From: Heliopora coerulea
Lineage: Eukaryota > Cnidaria > Anthozoa > Scleralcyonacea > Helioporidae
Length of the DNA: 64,000 nucleotides
Direction: 5' to 3'
Assembly: GCA_030142905.1 (NCBI GenBank)
Contig: JASJOG010000027.1
Span: forward strand, 1,426,001 to 1,490,000
The translations under genes and the position numbers were made by a program. Below the pieces are notes generated by a model, which was given only the letters and a program-made list of their open reading frames with translations, was not told where the DNA came from and did not search any database. Positions 20,341 to 30,934 of the stretch are shown here, in pieces; within the stretch, counting starts at the first letter, position 1, and each line of letters starts with the position of its first letter.

Positions 20341-20442
20341 GTGTTTCATCAGATATCCAAACGCCTCGAAGTTGATTAAAAAACTCGGCTATCACCTCGT
20401 TTTTCAACTCATTTCTCGGTGTTTGGATATCTGATGAAACAC
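20341..20442. repeat. inverted repeat with ATCAGATATCCAAAC arms
   Basis: Perfect 22-base arms (GTGTTTCATCAGATATCCAAAC and its inverse) enclose a 58-base centre. Single copies of the core TTTGGATATCTGAT also occur near 20236, and a diverged form near 19575, so the motif is locally dispersed. Confidence 0.8.
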
Positions 20443-20546
20443 TCCTTCTCGTGTATATTACGTCTAAAGATTTCAAATGTTGAAATATTCTCGTGGGATA
20501 CGCACACTCCCAAACATCTCGCCGCGTTCTTACCTTTGACGCAAAA

Positions 20547-20888
20547 ATGACTCGTCAAAACGGAAAAAAAATTGAAGCGACGTATGAGTACCTATGGGGT
20601 ACTCCATGTCATGTAACAGATAACGTCACGTCATTTGTTCATGGTCTTATCCATTATCATGTGAATATCACCCGACCTAAGACCATTTTGAACAAACCAC
20701 CAAGGGATCTTTGTTGTGGATATATCACTGACGAAATTTTCGTGTATGGAAAGAACTTGAGTTCCACTTGGCTCCGTTACACTTACTGCACAGGTAAGAA
20801 ATTCCCCTTTGTTGATATTGCAGATAAATATGATCGCGTGGGCAAAACGGGCAGAAAGGGATTTGTGAAGAAAGTTAAATTGATATGA
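20547..20888 (+). CDS. unrecognised open frame, possible exon
   Basis: From the first ATG this is a 113-residue frame with mixed composition (GYITDEIFVYGKNLSSTWLR), not low-complexity. A good donor-like CAG/gtaaga at about 20793 would end an exon after RYTYC. I see no family resemblance, no signal peptide and no partner exon. It could be chance or a degraded element. Confidence 0.25.
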   Translation: MTRQNGKKIEATYEYLWGTPCHVTDNVTSFVHGLIHYHVNITRPKTILNKPPRDLCCGYITDEIFVYGKNLSSTWLRYTYCTGKKFPFVDIADKYDRVGKTGRKGFVKKVKLI

Positions 20889-21097
20889 TTAGAAACAGAT
20901 CAACTGACAAGTAAAATATGTTGATCATTACAACCGAAGTGATGACGAACTGAGTACACAACTCATCACAGAATCCAATTTTAGTTACCTAAAGACGTTC
21001 AGTAAATTCGACAACAAACGTCTTCGTCAATTATAGAACATTCTCACGCTTATCGACGCCTGTTCACGCACACTAGCAACACAAAATGACCCTTTAA

Positions 21098-21505
21098 GGG
21101 GCCCGTTCACACGAAGGCGAGTTACTCAACCAGCTTGAGTTATGCCATAGGTTGCTGCGTTTAAATTCAAGGTCAGTTTACACGAAACCGAGTTACTCGA
21201 CAAACCGAGGTGTCCGGAGATTTCAATCCATAAAATTTAAACTAAGTTATCATGCTCACTAAAATCGTACTGTAATCTTTACTGGCCCAGTAACTCAGCA
21301 AACATTGTTTACATGGGATAATTTTTACCTCACCTTGCCGGGATCCCGGCCCTTCTTGCCGAGATCTCCGCAAGTCGAGTTACCCGCCCGTTACATATAA
21401 ACAGTAAGTCGAAAGACTTTTTCTACGTGCAAATATATCACTTTCGCCGACTAACTCAGTTAGCGGAATACCTCACCGACTGTCTCGCCTTCGTGTACGC
21501 AGGCG
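21098..21505. mobile_element. decayed Harbinger-like MITE
   Basis: The left end GGGGCCCGTTCACACGAAGG shares CCCGTTCACACGA with the 14894 MITE and is preceded by TTTAA. The right end (TCTCGCCTTCGTGTACGC) is a diverged inverse of it. Internal GAGTTACTC words repeat. The right boundary is approximate. Confidence 0.5.
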
Positions 21506-21889
21506 ACGTCCAACAACTGGGTAAACAAAATATATAGGTGGACGTCATGTTGATGTGTTCAGGGGTTGATAGGCAAGGAAGACTATACAAGGCTTTCCAC
21601 TTAGACCATTGGTTTTCGACTGGGTGCACATCGTTTTTAAAGCAAAACGCTGCTTGCATTCTACCGTGTATACCTTAGCTTAGTGTCAGAAGGCTGATGG
21701 AGTAACGCTGTTGCCTCGAAATTGTATTGAGAGAATTGTTTTATTCAGATGAAAGAAACTATTGTAGTCAGTCATTGTTTGTGTTATGTTCAGCACTTCA
21801 TACAATTACAACAGTCATCTAAGTGGCGAAGTGCGTATATTTTTTGAAATTACAATGGAATAGAGACATCATATGGCCACGTCACGACA

Positions 21890-22666
21890 TCTATTTATTT
21901 ATTATTTATTTTTATTTAATCTTATTTACAAATACGGTAGTCCTTCAGTCTATTTACAAGTCTGTTTTCCAAGGAGCCGTATGTTTTTTAACTAACTTAT
22001 TAAACACGCTACAATAAAAAGAGAAACATTATATGTATCTTATTGGTATTATTTTACAATTATTTAAAAAATCTTTAGGCTTATTCATGAGTCCATCTGT
22101 CTTTGAGTAGAGCCGGAAAATGCCCTAAGGAGATATTGCTCACTTTAAGAGATCTTGGTAGGTCGTTCCAAATTTTAGCCCCGGAATAACTAATACTTTC
22201 TTAAAGGAAATTTGTTTTGGGCTTATCCAAAACATAATTACAGTTATTATTCCGTAGGCTATATATTTGATTACTTGGAGCCTTAAAAATGTGGGAAATA
22301 CTTTCCAGATATTCTTCCTTTCTTATTTTGTACATAAATACAGCTTTTTTGTCTCTCCTTCTCTCCACCAATGGTTGCCAACCTAATTCTCTAATGATCG
22401 AAATAGATCTAAATCCATGATTTACCAGTAATGACCCTTGCAGCCCTGTTTTGCATTTTTTGTAGTTTTTCAAGTAAATAATTATTGCAGGTATCCCAAA
22501 CAAGGCTACAATAGTCAAAACATGGCAAAACAATTGCATTATAGACTGAGATCAATGTCTCATGTGGTACAAAAGCTTTCATACGCCTAATCATCCCTAT
22601 ACCCTTCCGCCTCTCGTCTTTGTGAAGTTTCTGAAGACGAAATAGAATGCTTACTCGAAAGTGCAA
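21890..22666 (-). mobile_element. 5'-truncated LINE, ORF2 C-terminal part
   Basis: Two minus-strand frames encode ISVYNAIVLPCFDYCSLVWD...NRAARVITG and then a basic C-terminal segment (GWQPLVERRRDKKAVFMYKI), typical of the end of CR1/Jockey-type ORF2. A single frameshift near 22420 separates them. The AT-rich stretch at 21890-22100 is probably the 3' UTR. Confidence 0.75.
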
Positions 22667-23625
22667 TCCCAGAAAAGACGAAAAGTGTTCTTTACAAAGT
22701 ATGTTTCCGCTAAAACAATTAGATTATTCGCTCTCTATTTCACCTCAGAAATCGAGAGCGAATAATATAATTGTTAAACAAGTTAATGGGGATATGAAAG
22801 TTCTAAGCGCCACCTCTCTGCTAGCGTGTCCCGACTGTGCACAATTTACGCTGTTGCTGCTGGAAAATCACCTTCATCGGAAGGACTCCGCCTCATGTCT
22901 GCGTCTTATTTGTAAAACATGTGGCCGGCTGAACGAATTTTATTCTTCTAAGAAAGCTAAGAGTTTTGAGGCAAATCGACGTATGGTCTATTTGATGAGA
23001 TCCCTTGAAAAAGGTCACAGTGGTGCAAAGAAATTTTGTGCACTAATGAACATGCCACCACCCCCTGGTGCAAAGCCTTTTAGCAAGAATAGCAAGACCA
23101 TAACTGGACATGTTAAATCCATTGCTCAAGAGAGTATGAGAATGGCTTCTGCTAAAATTAGCAGCTCAAAAATGCTGCAGAGAATGTTTTAAATTGTGCT
23201 GTACCATGTGATGGTACTTGGCAAAGGCGTGACTTTTCGTCACTAAATGGTTGTATTACTATCCCAATTGAAACTGGGAACGTATTGGATGCCGAGGCCC
23301 TCACGGGATCCTACAAGCAGTGTGAACAGCATTCAAACCTTGACAAGGACAGTGAAGCATATTGTTCGTAGAGAGCTGATCACAATATCTGCAAAGCAAA
23401 CTTTAAAGGATCTGCCCCAGCAATGGAGCCTGAAGGCACAGAGCGAATGTGTAAAGGGTCAGTTGAAACCCACCAGCTCAGATATTCTGAACTGTATGGA
23501 GATGGAGACAGTAAGTTATAACCAAATGAAAGATATATATTTAGCAGATGGAATTGAGGTAACAAAAAGGAGTACATTCGGCATGTACAGGAGCGTTGGT
23601 GCAGCAGTGAGAAAAGTAAGAGTCA
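22647..23625 (+). pseudogene. Mutator-like transposase, 5' portion
   Basis: The frame at 22647-23192 has a CPDC...CKTC zinc-like motif, then NRRMVYLMRSLEKGHSGAKKF and LMNMPPPPGAK, which I recognise from invertebrate Mutator-like transposase proteins. Coding continues in another frame with AVPCDGTWQRRDFSS and then SVETHQLRYSELYGDGDS, the conserved region before the catalytic acidic cluster. Several frameshifts are present. The transposase breaks off near 23625 and resumes at about 24790. Confidence 0.75.
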
Positions 23626-23746
23626 ATCATCGAGAACGGAGGCTCTTAGCCAGACACAACCCGAACGGGCGTGACCCCAGGGATGCTTTTCGAGGCCTAC
23701 GCTCCCGAGGGGTGGATCTGGCTAAGAGCCGACGTTCGAGGTGATT
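23625..23746. repeat. imperfect foldback at the transposase break
   Basis: Arms of about 32 bases (AATCATCGAGAACGGAGGCT continuing CTTAGCCAGA, and their inverse) flank a GC-richer centre. It lies exactly where the Mutator-like coding sequence is interrupted. Confidence 0.7.
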
Positions 23747-24059
23747 AACTACTTCGATTAACTGACTTATTACGTGATTGACAAGGTTTTCTCAAAATGA
23801 CAATAGCAGACGATGCTTTCTGTTGTAAAGATTCTTTCGACGTTTCTTAACCCACAAGTTAAGAGGTATGTATGCACGAATGATAGTTCTTGCTGCAATA
23901 TGCATAACTAGCAGGGAAATCAAGTGGCAAAACAAAAGAACTGGTGTAACGTGTGACATGAGAAAATTCAAACACAACAAGAAACCATTATAAGGAACAA
24001 AATGTTCTGTTAGCCTTCGAGTTCAATTGCAAAAGTCAAGAACAAAGTGCGACGAATGG

Positions 24060-24660
24060 TGAGCGAGGACGGTTAAAGCTTAACGGATTTGACGCAGAGC
24101 GCCATTTTAGAGCTGCCTTTGGGGCTGCCTACTTGCGACTTATTCGAGGGTATTTTTGAGGCTCAGGATTTTGACGCATGCACAACAGAATGTGCTGGTT
24201 TAGCAAGTGACAGAGAGTTCAACGAACCTTTGGAATATCGAAGGCCGGAAAACAGAGGAAAAACGTCGTTTGTGACGGACGAACAACTGGAGAATATTAA
24301 AGAAAGCAGAATTCTGGAAAATACGAAAAGTAACACTAATTGGGCTGTTGGCGTTTGGCACAACTGGGCGAGGGAAAGAAACGCTAGAATAAAAGAATTA
24401 GGCGTTAATGATTTACTTGTCAACCCCAACATTGTAAACACGAGTGATGAATTCAAGGGTATTACACGAATCACTGCTTGAGGGCAACAACTGCTACTCG
24501 TAGCCTTGAAAAAAGAATTCCTGACAAGTTTATCATGGAAAGAACTGGGCACGGAGATGTCAGATCCTTGCAACATCAGAGACCAACTGTTCATAGGAGG
24601 GTTTAGATATCGAAAGCGTTTGATGTATGTAGATACATCCCTTGAATACTGATTCAATTC
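24060..24660 (+). pseudogene. Crypton-type tyrosine recombinase relic
   Basis: The 24089-24481 frame contains RFV-like SFVTDEQLENI followed by NTKSNTNWAVGVWHNWARER, which I recognise as the N-terminal region of DUF3504/KIAA1958-like Crypton-derived proteins. Another frame at about 24500-24610 gives PDKFIMERTGHGDVRSLQ, resembling the GH...Y active-site end of the recombinase. The middle of the protein is missing. The piece lies between the two halves of the Mutator-like transposase. Confidence 0.6.
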
Positions 24661-24789
24661 AACTCATCAGCCCCGCTCTTCCCTACTGAATATCAAATCC
24701 CTCCCCTGGCTTGAAGAAAGTTCGGCCTTTAACAAGTATTTGTCAAATAAAGTTCTATAAAGAACAGAGAAAACCGGGACGATCATGTA

Positions 24790-25012
24790 GTAATTGAAGA
24801 AAAATCCTGGTTTTGGGGGGAAAAGGGAAATTGATGTAATCACTGATAAACTGCAGAACTATGAAATTGCAATAAGATCAAATGTTGGAAATTTGGAATC
24901 AATGAAGAATGCAGTCCTTGCAAGCTTGTTCCACAGAGCATCTAACGAGTCACGACCTTTACACACTTACTGTCCTGCGGTCCAAAGGAGAGGAATAAGA
25001 GGAAAATTCTGA
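24790..25012 (+). pseudogene. Mutator-like transposase, C-terminal portion
   Basis: The frame encodes ITDKLQNYEIAIRSNVGNLE followed by MKNAVLASLFHRAS and LHTYCP, the conserved C-terminal block of the invertebrate Mutator-like transposase family. It continues the pseudogene that breaks off near 23625, after about 1.16 kb of foreign sequence. Confidence 0.75.
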
Positions 25013-25930
25013 GGGCCAAAAAAAAAACGAGACGACGACAAAAAGCAACAAGTCAAAGGCGTCACCTATGCTGCAGGACATTTTTAGAGCAAATCGGTGC
25101 TTCCACGTTGCATTCAATGCTTCGAAAACCTTGTTTTAACTTCATTTTTAAAACAGTCTCGTATTTTAATGTTGCCAAACATATGGGTGTGGCATATACC
25201 TTAGAAGTTATAAAGTGGCATAGAAGCTAAATCACTCACACAAAAATTAAAAATTGCCCTTTAGAGTACCATTTTAACCACATTCCTTGCCCGAAAACAC
25301 TAGTGACAACCAGGCTTAATCGTGCATACACGAAAGACTTTAATAAGGGCAACTCTGAGAATACCCCGCCGACCAAAATATTTATATCTTCATTAACAAT
25401 TGGACTCAGTCAAATTCTGATGCGAGGCACGCTTTCGACAATTAAAATATGGTCACAAGATGTAAGAAACGAACGGGGCCATACCGGATGAGGCAAGCTA
25501 CCAAGTAAACAATTTGTTCACCAGAGGGCAACATTGCAATGATAACAGATGACTGTACGACCTCATATGCATACGATTAACTCACTACGGTAACAATGAC
25601 AACTGAGTCATCCACCTTTTAAATCAGGAAAGGCCGCCCTCACCCACGGAGACGAAGTCGAATACAAATGTATTACGAAGATATCCGCCAAGTTTGCCAT
25701 TTATTAGGCCTCTGCCATTCAACCCAGCCCTGGGGGTGGTTAAAGCGCCACCAATTCGCTTCTCGGTAGTCGATTTTAGTTAGAACGGGGGGAACCACGT
25801 GAAGGTATCGACTTCCCTGGGACTACTCCTGGCACACTTGGGCTTTTTAAGCCGGCCAGTAGACCTCCTGCCACAGGAGCGGTACACAACCTGTTCGTCC
25901 CTTCTCTCCCCAAAAAATGTGTACATTTTT
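25013..25930. other. no gene recognised
   Basis: Unique-looking DNA with only short frames. Part may be the 3' flank of the Mutator-like element, but no terminal inverted repeat was located. Confidence 0.5.
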
Positions 25931-25949
25931 TTACGTGAACGCACAAACA

Positions 25950-26200
25950 CGTGTATACGTATACCTACCTAACTACCTGCCTGCCTAGCATTCTATCCAT
26001 CTACAATCTACAAATATATACATCCACATATAAATACATACATATCGGTATATATCTACATATATCTATATATATATCAATATATATATCCCCTATATAT
26101 ATATATCTACATATAAATCTATATATATCAATATATCTCTATGTATATATATATACATCTGCATATATCTGAATATATCTATATTTATCTATATATAACA
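25950..26200. repeat. TATC/TACA/TATA microsatellite
   Basis: A run of ATATATCTACATATAT-like units that drifts in sequence. It produces a spurious Ile/Tyr-rich open frame. Confidence 0.9.
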
Positions 26201-26410
26201 GTACACCACATACCTGTTTTCCGTTCCACGCCAGTTTGTGTCTATCTGGCAATTGTGACTCCTCTTGTTTATGGCGCTTATGGCCAGGGTACTTAGGGTC
26301 AAGCTAACTGGGACGCGCGTGCAATCTAAGGTGCGCGTGCGATACCTTCGAAGGCAAAGGCGAGGGTGCCGTGTTATAGCGAAGCGCGCAGAAGAACAGG
26401 CAGGACACAG

Positions 26411-26489
26411 GTACTGCCAGCAAGCCTTTATGGCTTGCTGCCAGTACAGCGTGCTGTCAGAGCAAACCTTTATGGTTTGATGACAGCAC
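26411..26489 (+). other. two adjacent hairpins sharing a TTTAT loop
   Basis: Hairpin 1 (26411-26447) has 16-base arms with one mismatch. Hairpin 2 (26451-26489) has arms of 18 and 16 bases with a small internal loop. Both close with CC/GG on the same loop TTTAT, but their stems differ (CAAGCC/GGCTTG against CAAACC/GGTTTG), so base-pair changes are compensated. The function is unknown. It could be a structured RNA or the foldback end of a transposon. Confidence 0.6.
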
Positions 26490-26751
26490 TATTTACACCT
26501 TTTTATTTAAATCTAACTTATTTGGAAAAATATTTAGTGGATATTGTTTGAAATTCCGACCTCCTCAGGTGACCGCCTTCATTCTTGAGACCAAAAGTTT
26601 TCGGCATCAACTCCTGTTCAAAGAAATAAATATTAGAAATAAATATTAGTGCCCAGCATAAAACAAAGCCATTGAATAAGACAAAGGATTTACTTAACTA
26701 ACTACCGTTTCGTCGCATCTTGCAACATCATTAGTGTGAAAGATTACTACA

Positions 26752-26785
26752 GAACAGTGAATATATATATATATATTCGCTGTTC
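26752..26785. repeat. TA-repeat hairpin
   Basis: GAACAGTGA followed by (AT)n and then TTCGCTGTTC forms a short palindrome around a TA microsatellite. Confidence 0.7.
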
Positions 26786-27137
26786 CGTATATATATAAAT
26801 GAAGGTACTAAATTACAAGCTATGTAGTAGCGGAATTAAAGAAGAGAAAGTTCAGAACAAAAACAAAGGAATGGAGCTGAGGTTGCCATTCAAAGAGGGT
26901 TTATTTTTGGAAATAAAGAGGCTTTCTCTTACGAGAAGTTCGGAAGGCGAAGAACAAGAGGAAAGAATTTTAAAGTTGTCAAGAGATGCAGTATGGCCAG
27001 ATGGCCATGGTTGTACTGGTTAGAGTGAGCGATGGATTTCGAATAAACATAGCAACAATTAGGTAATTCTACCTCCGGCTCAGCAAATACATTTTATCTA
27101 TAAAATTATATTGTTGTGGTAGCTTGGTAGATATGTA

Positions 27138-27335
27138 ATTTTATGCACATGTTCTCAAGCTATTTTACTCAGAAAAACTTTCTGAGTCACTGACGGAGAC
27201 CCAGAAAGTTTTTTTTTTTCAATGAAGCTCAATGGTTAAAGCATCTCACCGGCGATCAGTAGGTTACGGGTTCGATTCCCGTCAGGGACTCAAAGTGTTT
27301 CTGAGTAAATTTACTTGAGAACATGCGCATAAAAT
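27138..27335. repeat. inverted pair of family-2 SINE pieces with a tRNA-like core
   Basis: The plus-strand part (27225-27335) has an A-box-like AGCTCAATGGTTAAAGC, a B-box GGGTTCGATTCCC and then GGGACTC and TTTCTGAGTAAA, the layout of the SINEs at 7.3 and 7.6 kb. The left arm (27138-27210) is an inverted copy of the tail and B-box region. An intact tRNA is unlikely because no complete cloverleaf is visible. Confidence 0.65.
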
Positions 27336-27354
27336 CATATAAAATTATTATAAG

Positions 27355-27511
27355 TAATACCATGACATGAGGGAAATTAGTGATTAAATGTCCCCGAAAG
27401 CCGAGGGAGGTTTGGGGGACTGCCGAGGGCGTTTGTCCGAGGGACTTTTACAAACCTCCCGAGGCTTGAGGGAATAGTTAATCACTCATTTCCCTACATG
27501 TCATGGTATTA
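27355..27511. repeat. foldback repeat, TAATACCATGACATG arms
   Basis: Arms beginning TAATACCATGACATG and extending through GGGAAA and AGTGATTAA are matched at the other end. The centre has GCCGAGGG and CCTCCCGAGG palindromes. Confidence 0.75.
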
Positions 27512-27516
27512 GTTTG

Positions 27517-27797
27517 TAATACCATGATGGCCGATGAAATTTACTTGGTATTGTTTGAAGTTCTTTTTGGCATGTTAGTATTATTCATGGTGAGTACCAG
27601 CATTTGTACAAAATGAGTTGTTCAATGCTTAAATTTAAAACCGTTATTTAATGTTCGGTCATGCATGTTAATGAGGGAAAATTAGAAATTTCCCCTCTTT
27701 TGAGGGAAAATTAATAGAAGTATGCATGCTACTGAGGGTTATTTAGGGATTAAATCTCCCCTTAAGAACAATAGAAACGGAGGTCATCATGGTATTA
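27517..27797. repeat. second foldback with related ends
   Basis: TAATACCATGATG at the left and CATCATGGTATTA at the right are inverse copies and share the first nine bases with the adjoining foldback. Internal TGAGGGAAAATTA words repeat. Probably the same MITE family. Confidence 0.55.
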
Positions 27798-28685
27798 TAT
27801 ATATAATATAAAAGCAAAACGCTTGAAAGATATGATGCATTCATAATGTGAAAAGAAATATACAGATAATATGCTAAATGTAATACGACAATATAAAAAA
27901 ATACATAAATAAATCAGCATTACTTTCATTGCTTGATACTAAACATACACACTGTTTTTTATTACTTGAGTCTAAACATCCACAGTAAGTAATATTGAGT
28001 GTCCTGCCATCTCACCTGCCATTTAATTGTCTTGTGCATGTTTCAAAAATTTGTTCACGTTACACTTTCCACAAGCCTGATGTCGCAAATACTTTAGTTT
28101 ACTATCTTTCATATCTTATCTTGTGTTTTCTGTAGCCATATATCTTAATGAAGTGATATGCCTCTCTTGTTCCTAAACAGAAATGAGTAAATGCTCTCAA
28201 GACTAATTCAATAACTGCAAACCTTCACGCAGGCAACGGCAGTCTCCAGATTCGACGAAACTGATTAATTTAATTATTTGAAAACAGGAATTCAACATGT
28301 TGCTAAATACAGAGCCACAAGGCTAAGCCCATGTGAAACACTCTGTACTTTATTTATCAGTCAAAGGACAGGTACGGCACTGATTTGACCAAAGACAAGA
28401 CACCTTTTAGCACTGCACGTCTCTAATATTTCGTGAAACAGTCAAAATTCTCACAACACAGTATTCAAGGTATGGCTGGTAGTCCACTCGGGACTGAACC
28501 TTCATTACTGAAGACCAGGAATACAAAAAGCGGAAACAAACGTCTACCATGTCATGCACGAAAAATCCTCTGTACTTTTTCTGCCATTCAAAGTACAGGA
28601 TTGACTTCACCTAGTTCAGAATCATCCTCAAGGTAACATGAACATAACATTTCACAGACTGACCTACACTGATAAAGTCAACTAG

Positions 28686-28768
28686 GAAAGTTGACAAGAG
28701 CGGGATTCGAACTCGGATCTCCGGGTTACCGAACCGCTGCTCTACTAGTTGAGCAATCGAGTCAACTG
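28686..28768 (-). repeat. tRNA-like sequence, array unit 1
   Basis: On the minus strand GTTGACT and GTCAAC can pair as an acceptor stem around an A-box-like TGCTCAACTAGTAG and a B-box GAGTTCGAATCCC. The anticodon region is irregular. It is a tRNA-derived repeat or tRNA pseudogene, not a clear tRNA gene. Confidence 0.55.
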
Positions 28769-28880
28769 GGAACAGTATGCTTGTTTTATGCACATCCTCA
28801 CGGATATCGAGCGTTATGTTGTCGCGAGAATCTCTCGTGCACGTAAATGTTGTATTGAATATCAAAAGTTGTGGTATCTC

Positions 28881-29104
28881 ACCTTTATTTCATTCTCTTG
28901 TACATGTTCCAAAATTTGTTCACGTCATATTTTCCACAGGCCTTATGTCTCAAGTACTGTATTTCACCATCTTTCAAATCTCGTGTTTTCTGTAGCCATA
29001 TGTTATGAATTTCTTCCATGTCACATTTTCCACAGGCATTAGGTCTCAAATACTTTAGTTTACTATCTTTCACATCTTGTGTTTTCTGTAGCCATATATC
29101 TTAA
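28881..29104 (-). pseudogene. exon-like Cys-repeat segment, unit 1
   Basis: The segment runs from a cattaag acceptor through two repeats containing ACGKCD and ACGKYD. A one-base deletion relative to unit 2 shifts the frame near the end and creates an early stop. The family is unknown. Confidence 0.45.
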
Positions 29105-29644
29105 TAAAGTGATATGCCTCTCTTGTTCCTAAACAGAAATGAGTAAATGCTCTCAAGACTAATTCAACAACTGCAAACTTTCTTGCAGACAACGACAGTC
29201 TCCAGATTCGGCGCAACTGATTAATTTAATTGATGATTTGAAAATAGGAATTCAACACGTTGCTAAATGCAGAGGCACTTGGCTAAGCCCATGTGAAAAA
29301 ACCTAAACTTTATCAGTCAAAACACAAGTACGGCATTGATTTTACCAAGGACAAGGCACCTGTTAGCACTGTATGTCTCTAATATTTTATGAAACAGTCA
29401 AAATTCTCACTACACAGTATTCAAGGTATGGCTGGTAGTCCACTCGGGACTGAACTCTTATTACTGAAGACCAGGAATACAAAAAGCGGTAAGAAACGTC
29501 TACCATGTCATGTACGAAAAATCCTCTGTACTTTTTCTGCCACTCAAAGTATGGGATTGACTTCACCTAGTTCAGAATCATCCTCAGGGTAACACGAACA
29601 GAACATTTCATGAACTGACCTACAATGATAAAGTCAACTAGGAA

Positions 29645-29732
29645 AGTTGACTAGAGCGTGATTCGAATTCGTATCTTTGGGTTACCGGCGACCGAATCGC
29701 TGCTCTACCTGAACTGAGCTATCGAGTCAACT
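29645..29732 (-). repeat. tRNA-like sequence, array unit 2
   Basis: The layout is that of the unit 1 copy, with TAGCTCAGTTCAGGTAGAG as the A-box part, a degraded B-box (GAATTCGAATCAC) and an intact GTTGACT/AGTCAAC stem. Confidence 0.55.
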
Positions 29733-29861
29733 GGGAACAGTATGCTCGTTTTATCTAATTTAAGTGCACATCCTCACGGATATCGAGCGTTATGTTGTCG
29801 CGAGGATCTCTCGTGCACTTAAATGCTGTATGGAATATCGAAAGTTGTGGCATCTCACCTT

Positions 29862-30173
29862 TATTTCATTGTCTTGTACATGTTCCAAAAATTTGTTCAC
29901 GTCACATTTTCCACAGGCCTTATGTCTCAAGTACTTTATTTCACCATCTTTCACATGTTGTGTTTTCTGTAGCCATATAAGTCATGAATTTCTTCTATGT
30001 CCCGCCTTCCCAGGCATTACGTCTCAAGTACTGTATTTCACCATCTTTCACATCTTATGTTTTCTGTAGCCATATTTATGAATTTCTTTTATGTCACAAT
30101 TTGCACAGGCATTATATCTCAAATACTTTAGTTGACCATCTTTCATATCTTGTGTTTTCTGTAGCCATATATC
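29862..30173 (-). pseudogene. exon-like Cys-repeat segment, unit 2 (three subrepeats)
   Basis: Three roughly 100-base subrepeats each restart at a WLQKTQ-like codon run. Length differences at the subrepeat joins shift the frame. The last subrepeat reads through KACGKCDVNKFLEHVQDNEIK to a gtgaga donor. Confidence 0.45.
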
Positions 30174-30722
30174 TTAATAAAGTGATATGCCTCTCTTGTT
30201 CCTAAACAGAAATGAGTAAATGCTCTCAAGACTAATTCAACAACTGCAAACCTTCTTGCAAGCAACGGCAGTCTCCAGATTCGGCGCAAATGATTAATTT
30301 AATTGATGATTTGAAAATAGGAATTCAAAACGTTGCTAAATGCAGAGCCACAAGGCTAAGCCCATGTGAAACACCCTGTACTTTATTCATCAGTCAAAGG
30401 ACAAGTATGGCATTGATTTGACCAAGGACAAGGCACCTTTTAGCACTTTATGTCTCTAATATTTTGTGAAACATTCAAAATTCTCGCTGCACAGTATTCA
30501 AGTTATGGCTGGTAGTCCACTCGAGACTGAACCCTTATTACTGAAGACCAGGAATACAAAAAGCGGTAAGAAACGTCTACCATGTCATGAACGAAAAATC
30601 CTCTGTACTTTTTCTGCCACTCAAAATATGGGATTTACTTCACTTGGTTCAGAATCATCCTCAGGGTAACATGAACAGAACATTTCACGAATTGACCTAC
30701 ACTGATAAAGTCAACTAGGAAA

Positions 30723-30811
30723 GTTGACTAGAGCAGGATTCGAACTTGGATCTCCGGGTTACCGCCCACCGGATCGCTACTCTGCCTGAACTGAGCTATC
30801 GAGTCAACTGG
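30723..30811 (-). repeat. tRNA-like sequence, array unit 3
   Basis: This is the best-preserved copy: TAGCTCAGTTCAGGCAGAG, a B-box AAGTTCGAATCCTG and a seven-pair GTTGACT/AGTCAAC stem. There is no standard seven-base anticodon loop that I can place with confidence. Confidence 0.55.
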
Positions 30812-30934
30812 GAACAGTATGCTCGTTTTATCCAATTTAAGTGCACATCCTCTCGGATATCGAGCGTTAAGTTGTCGCGAGAATCTCCCGTGCACTTAAA
30901 TGTTGTATTGAATATCAAAAGTTGTGGCATCTCA

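Noticed and set aside
25951..26172. Ile/Tyr-rich frame
   Set aside because: Translation of a TA/TATC microsatellite.
27225..27292. Possible functional tRNA gene
   Set aside because: A and B boxes are present, but no full cloverleaf with a clear anticodon arm can be drawn, and the tail matches a SINE.
28433..30669. Plus-strand 67-codon frame repeated in three array units
   Set aside because: The frame is kept, but amino-acid changes are as frequent as expected without selection, and the minus strand gives a better exon model. It was kept only as a note in the array entry.
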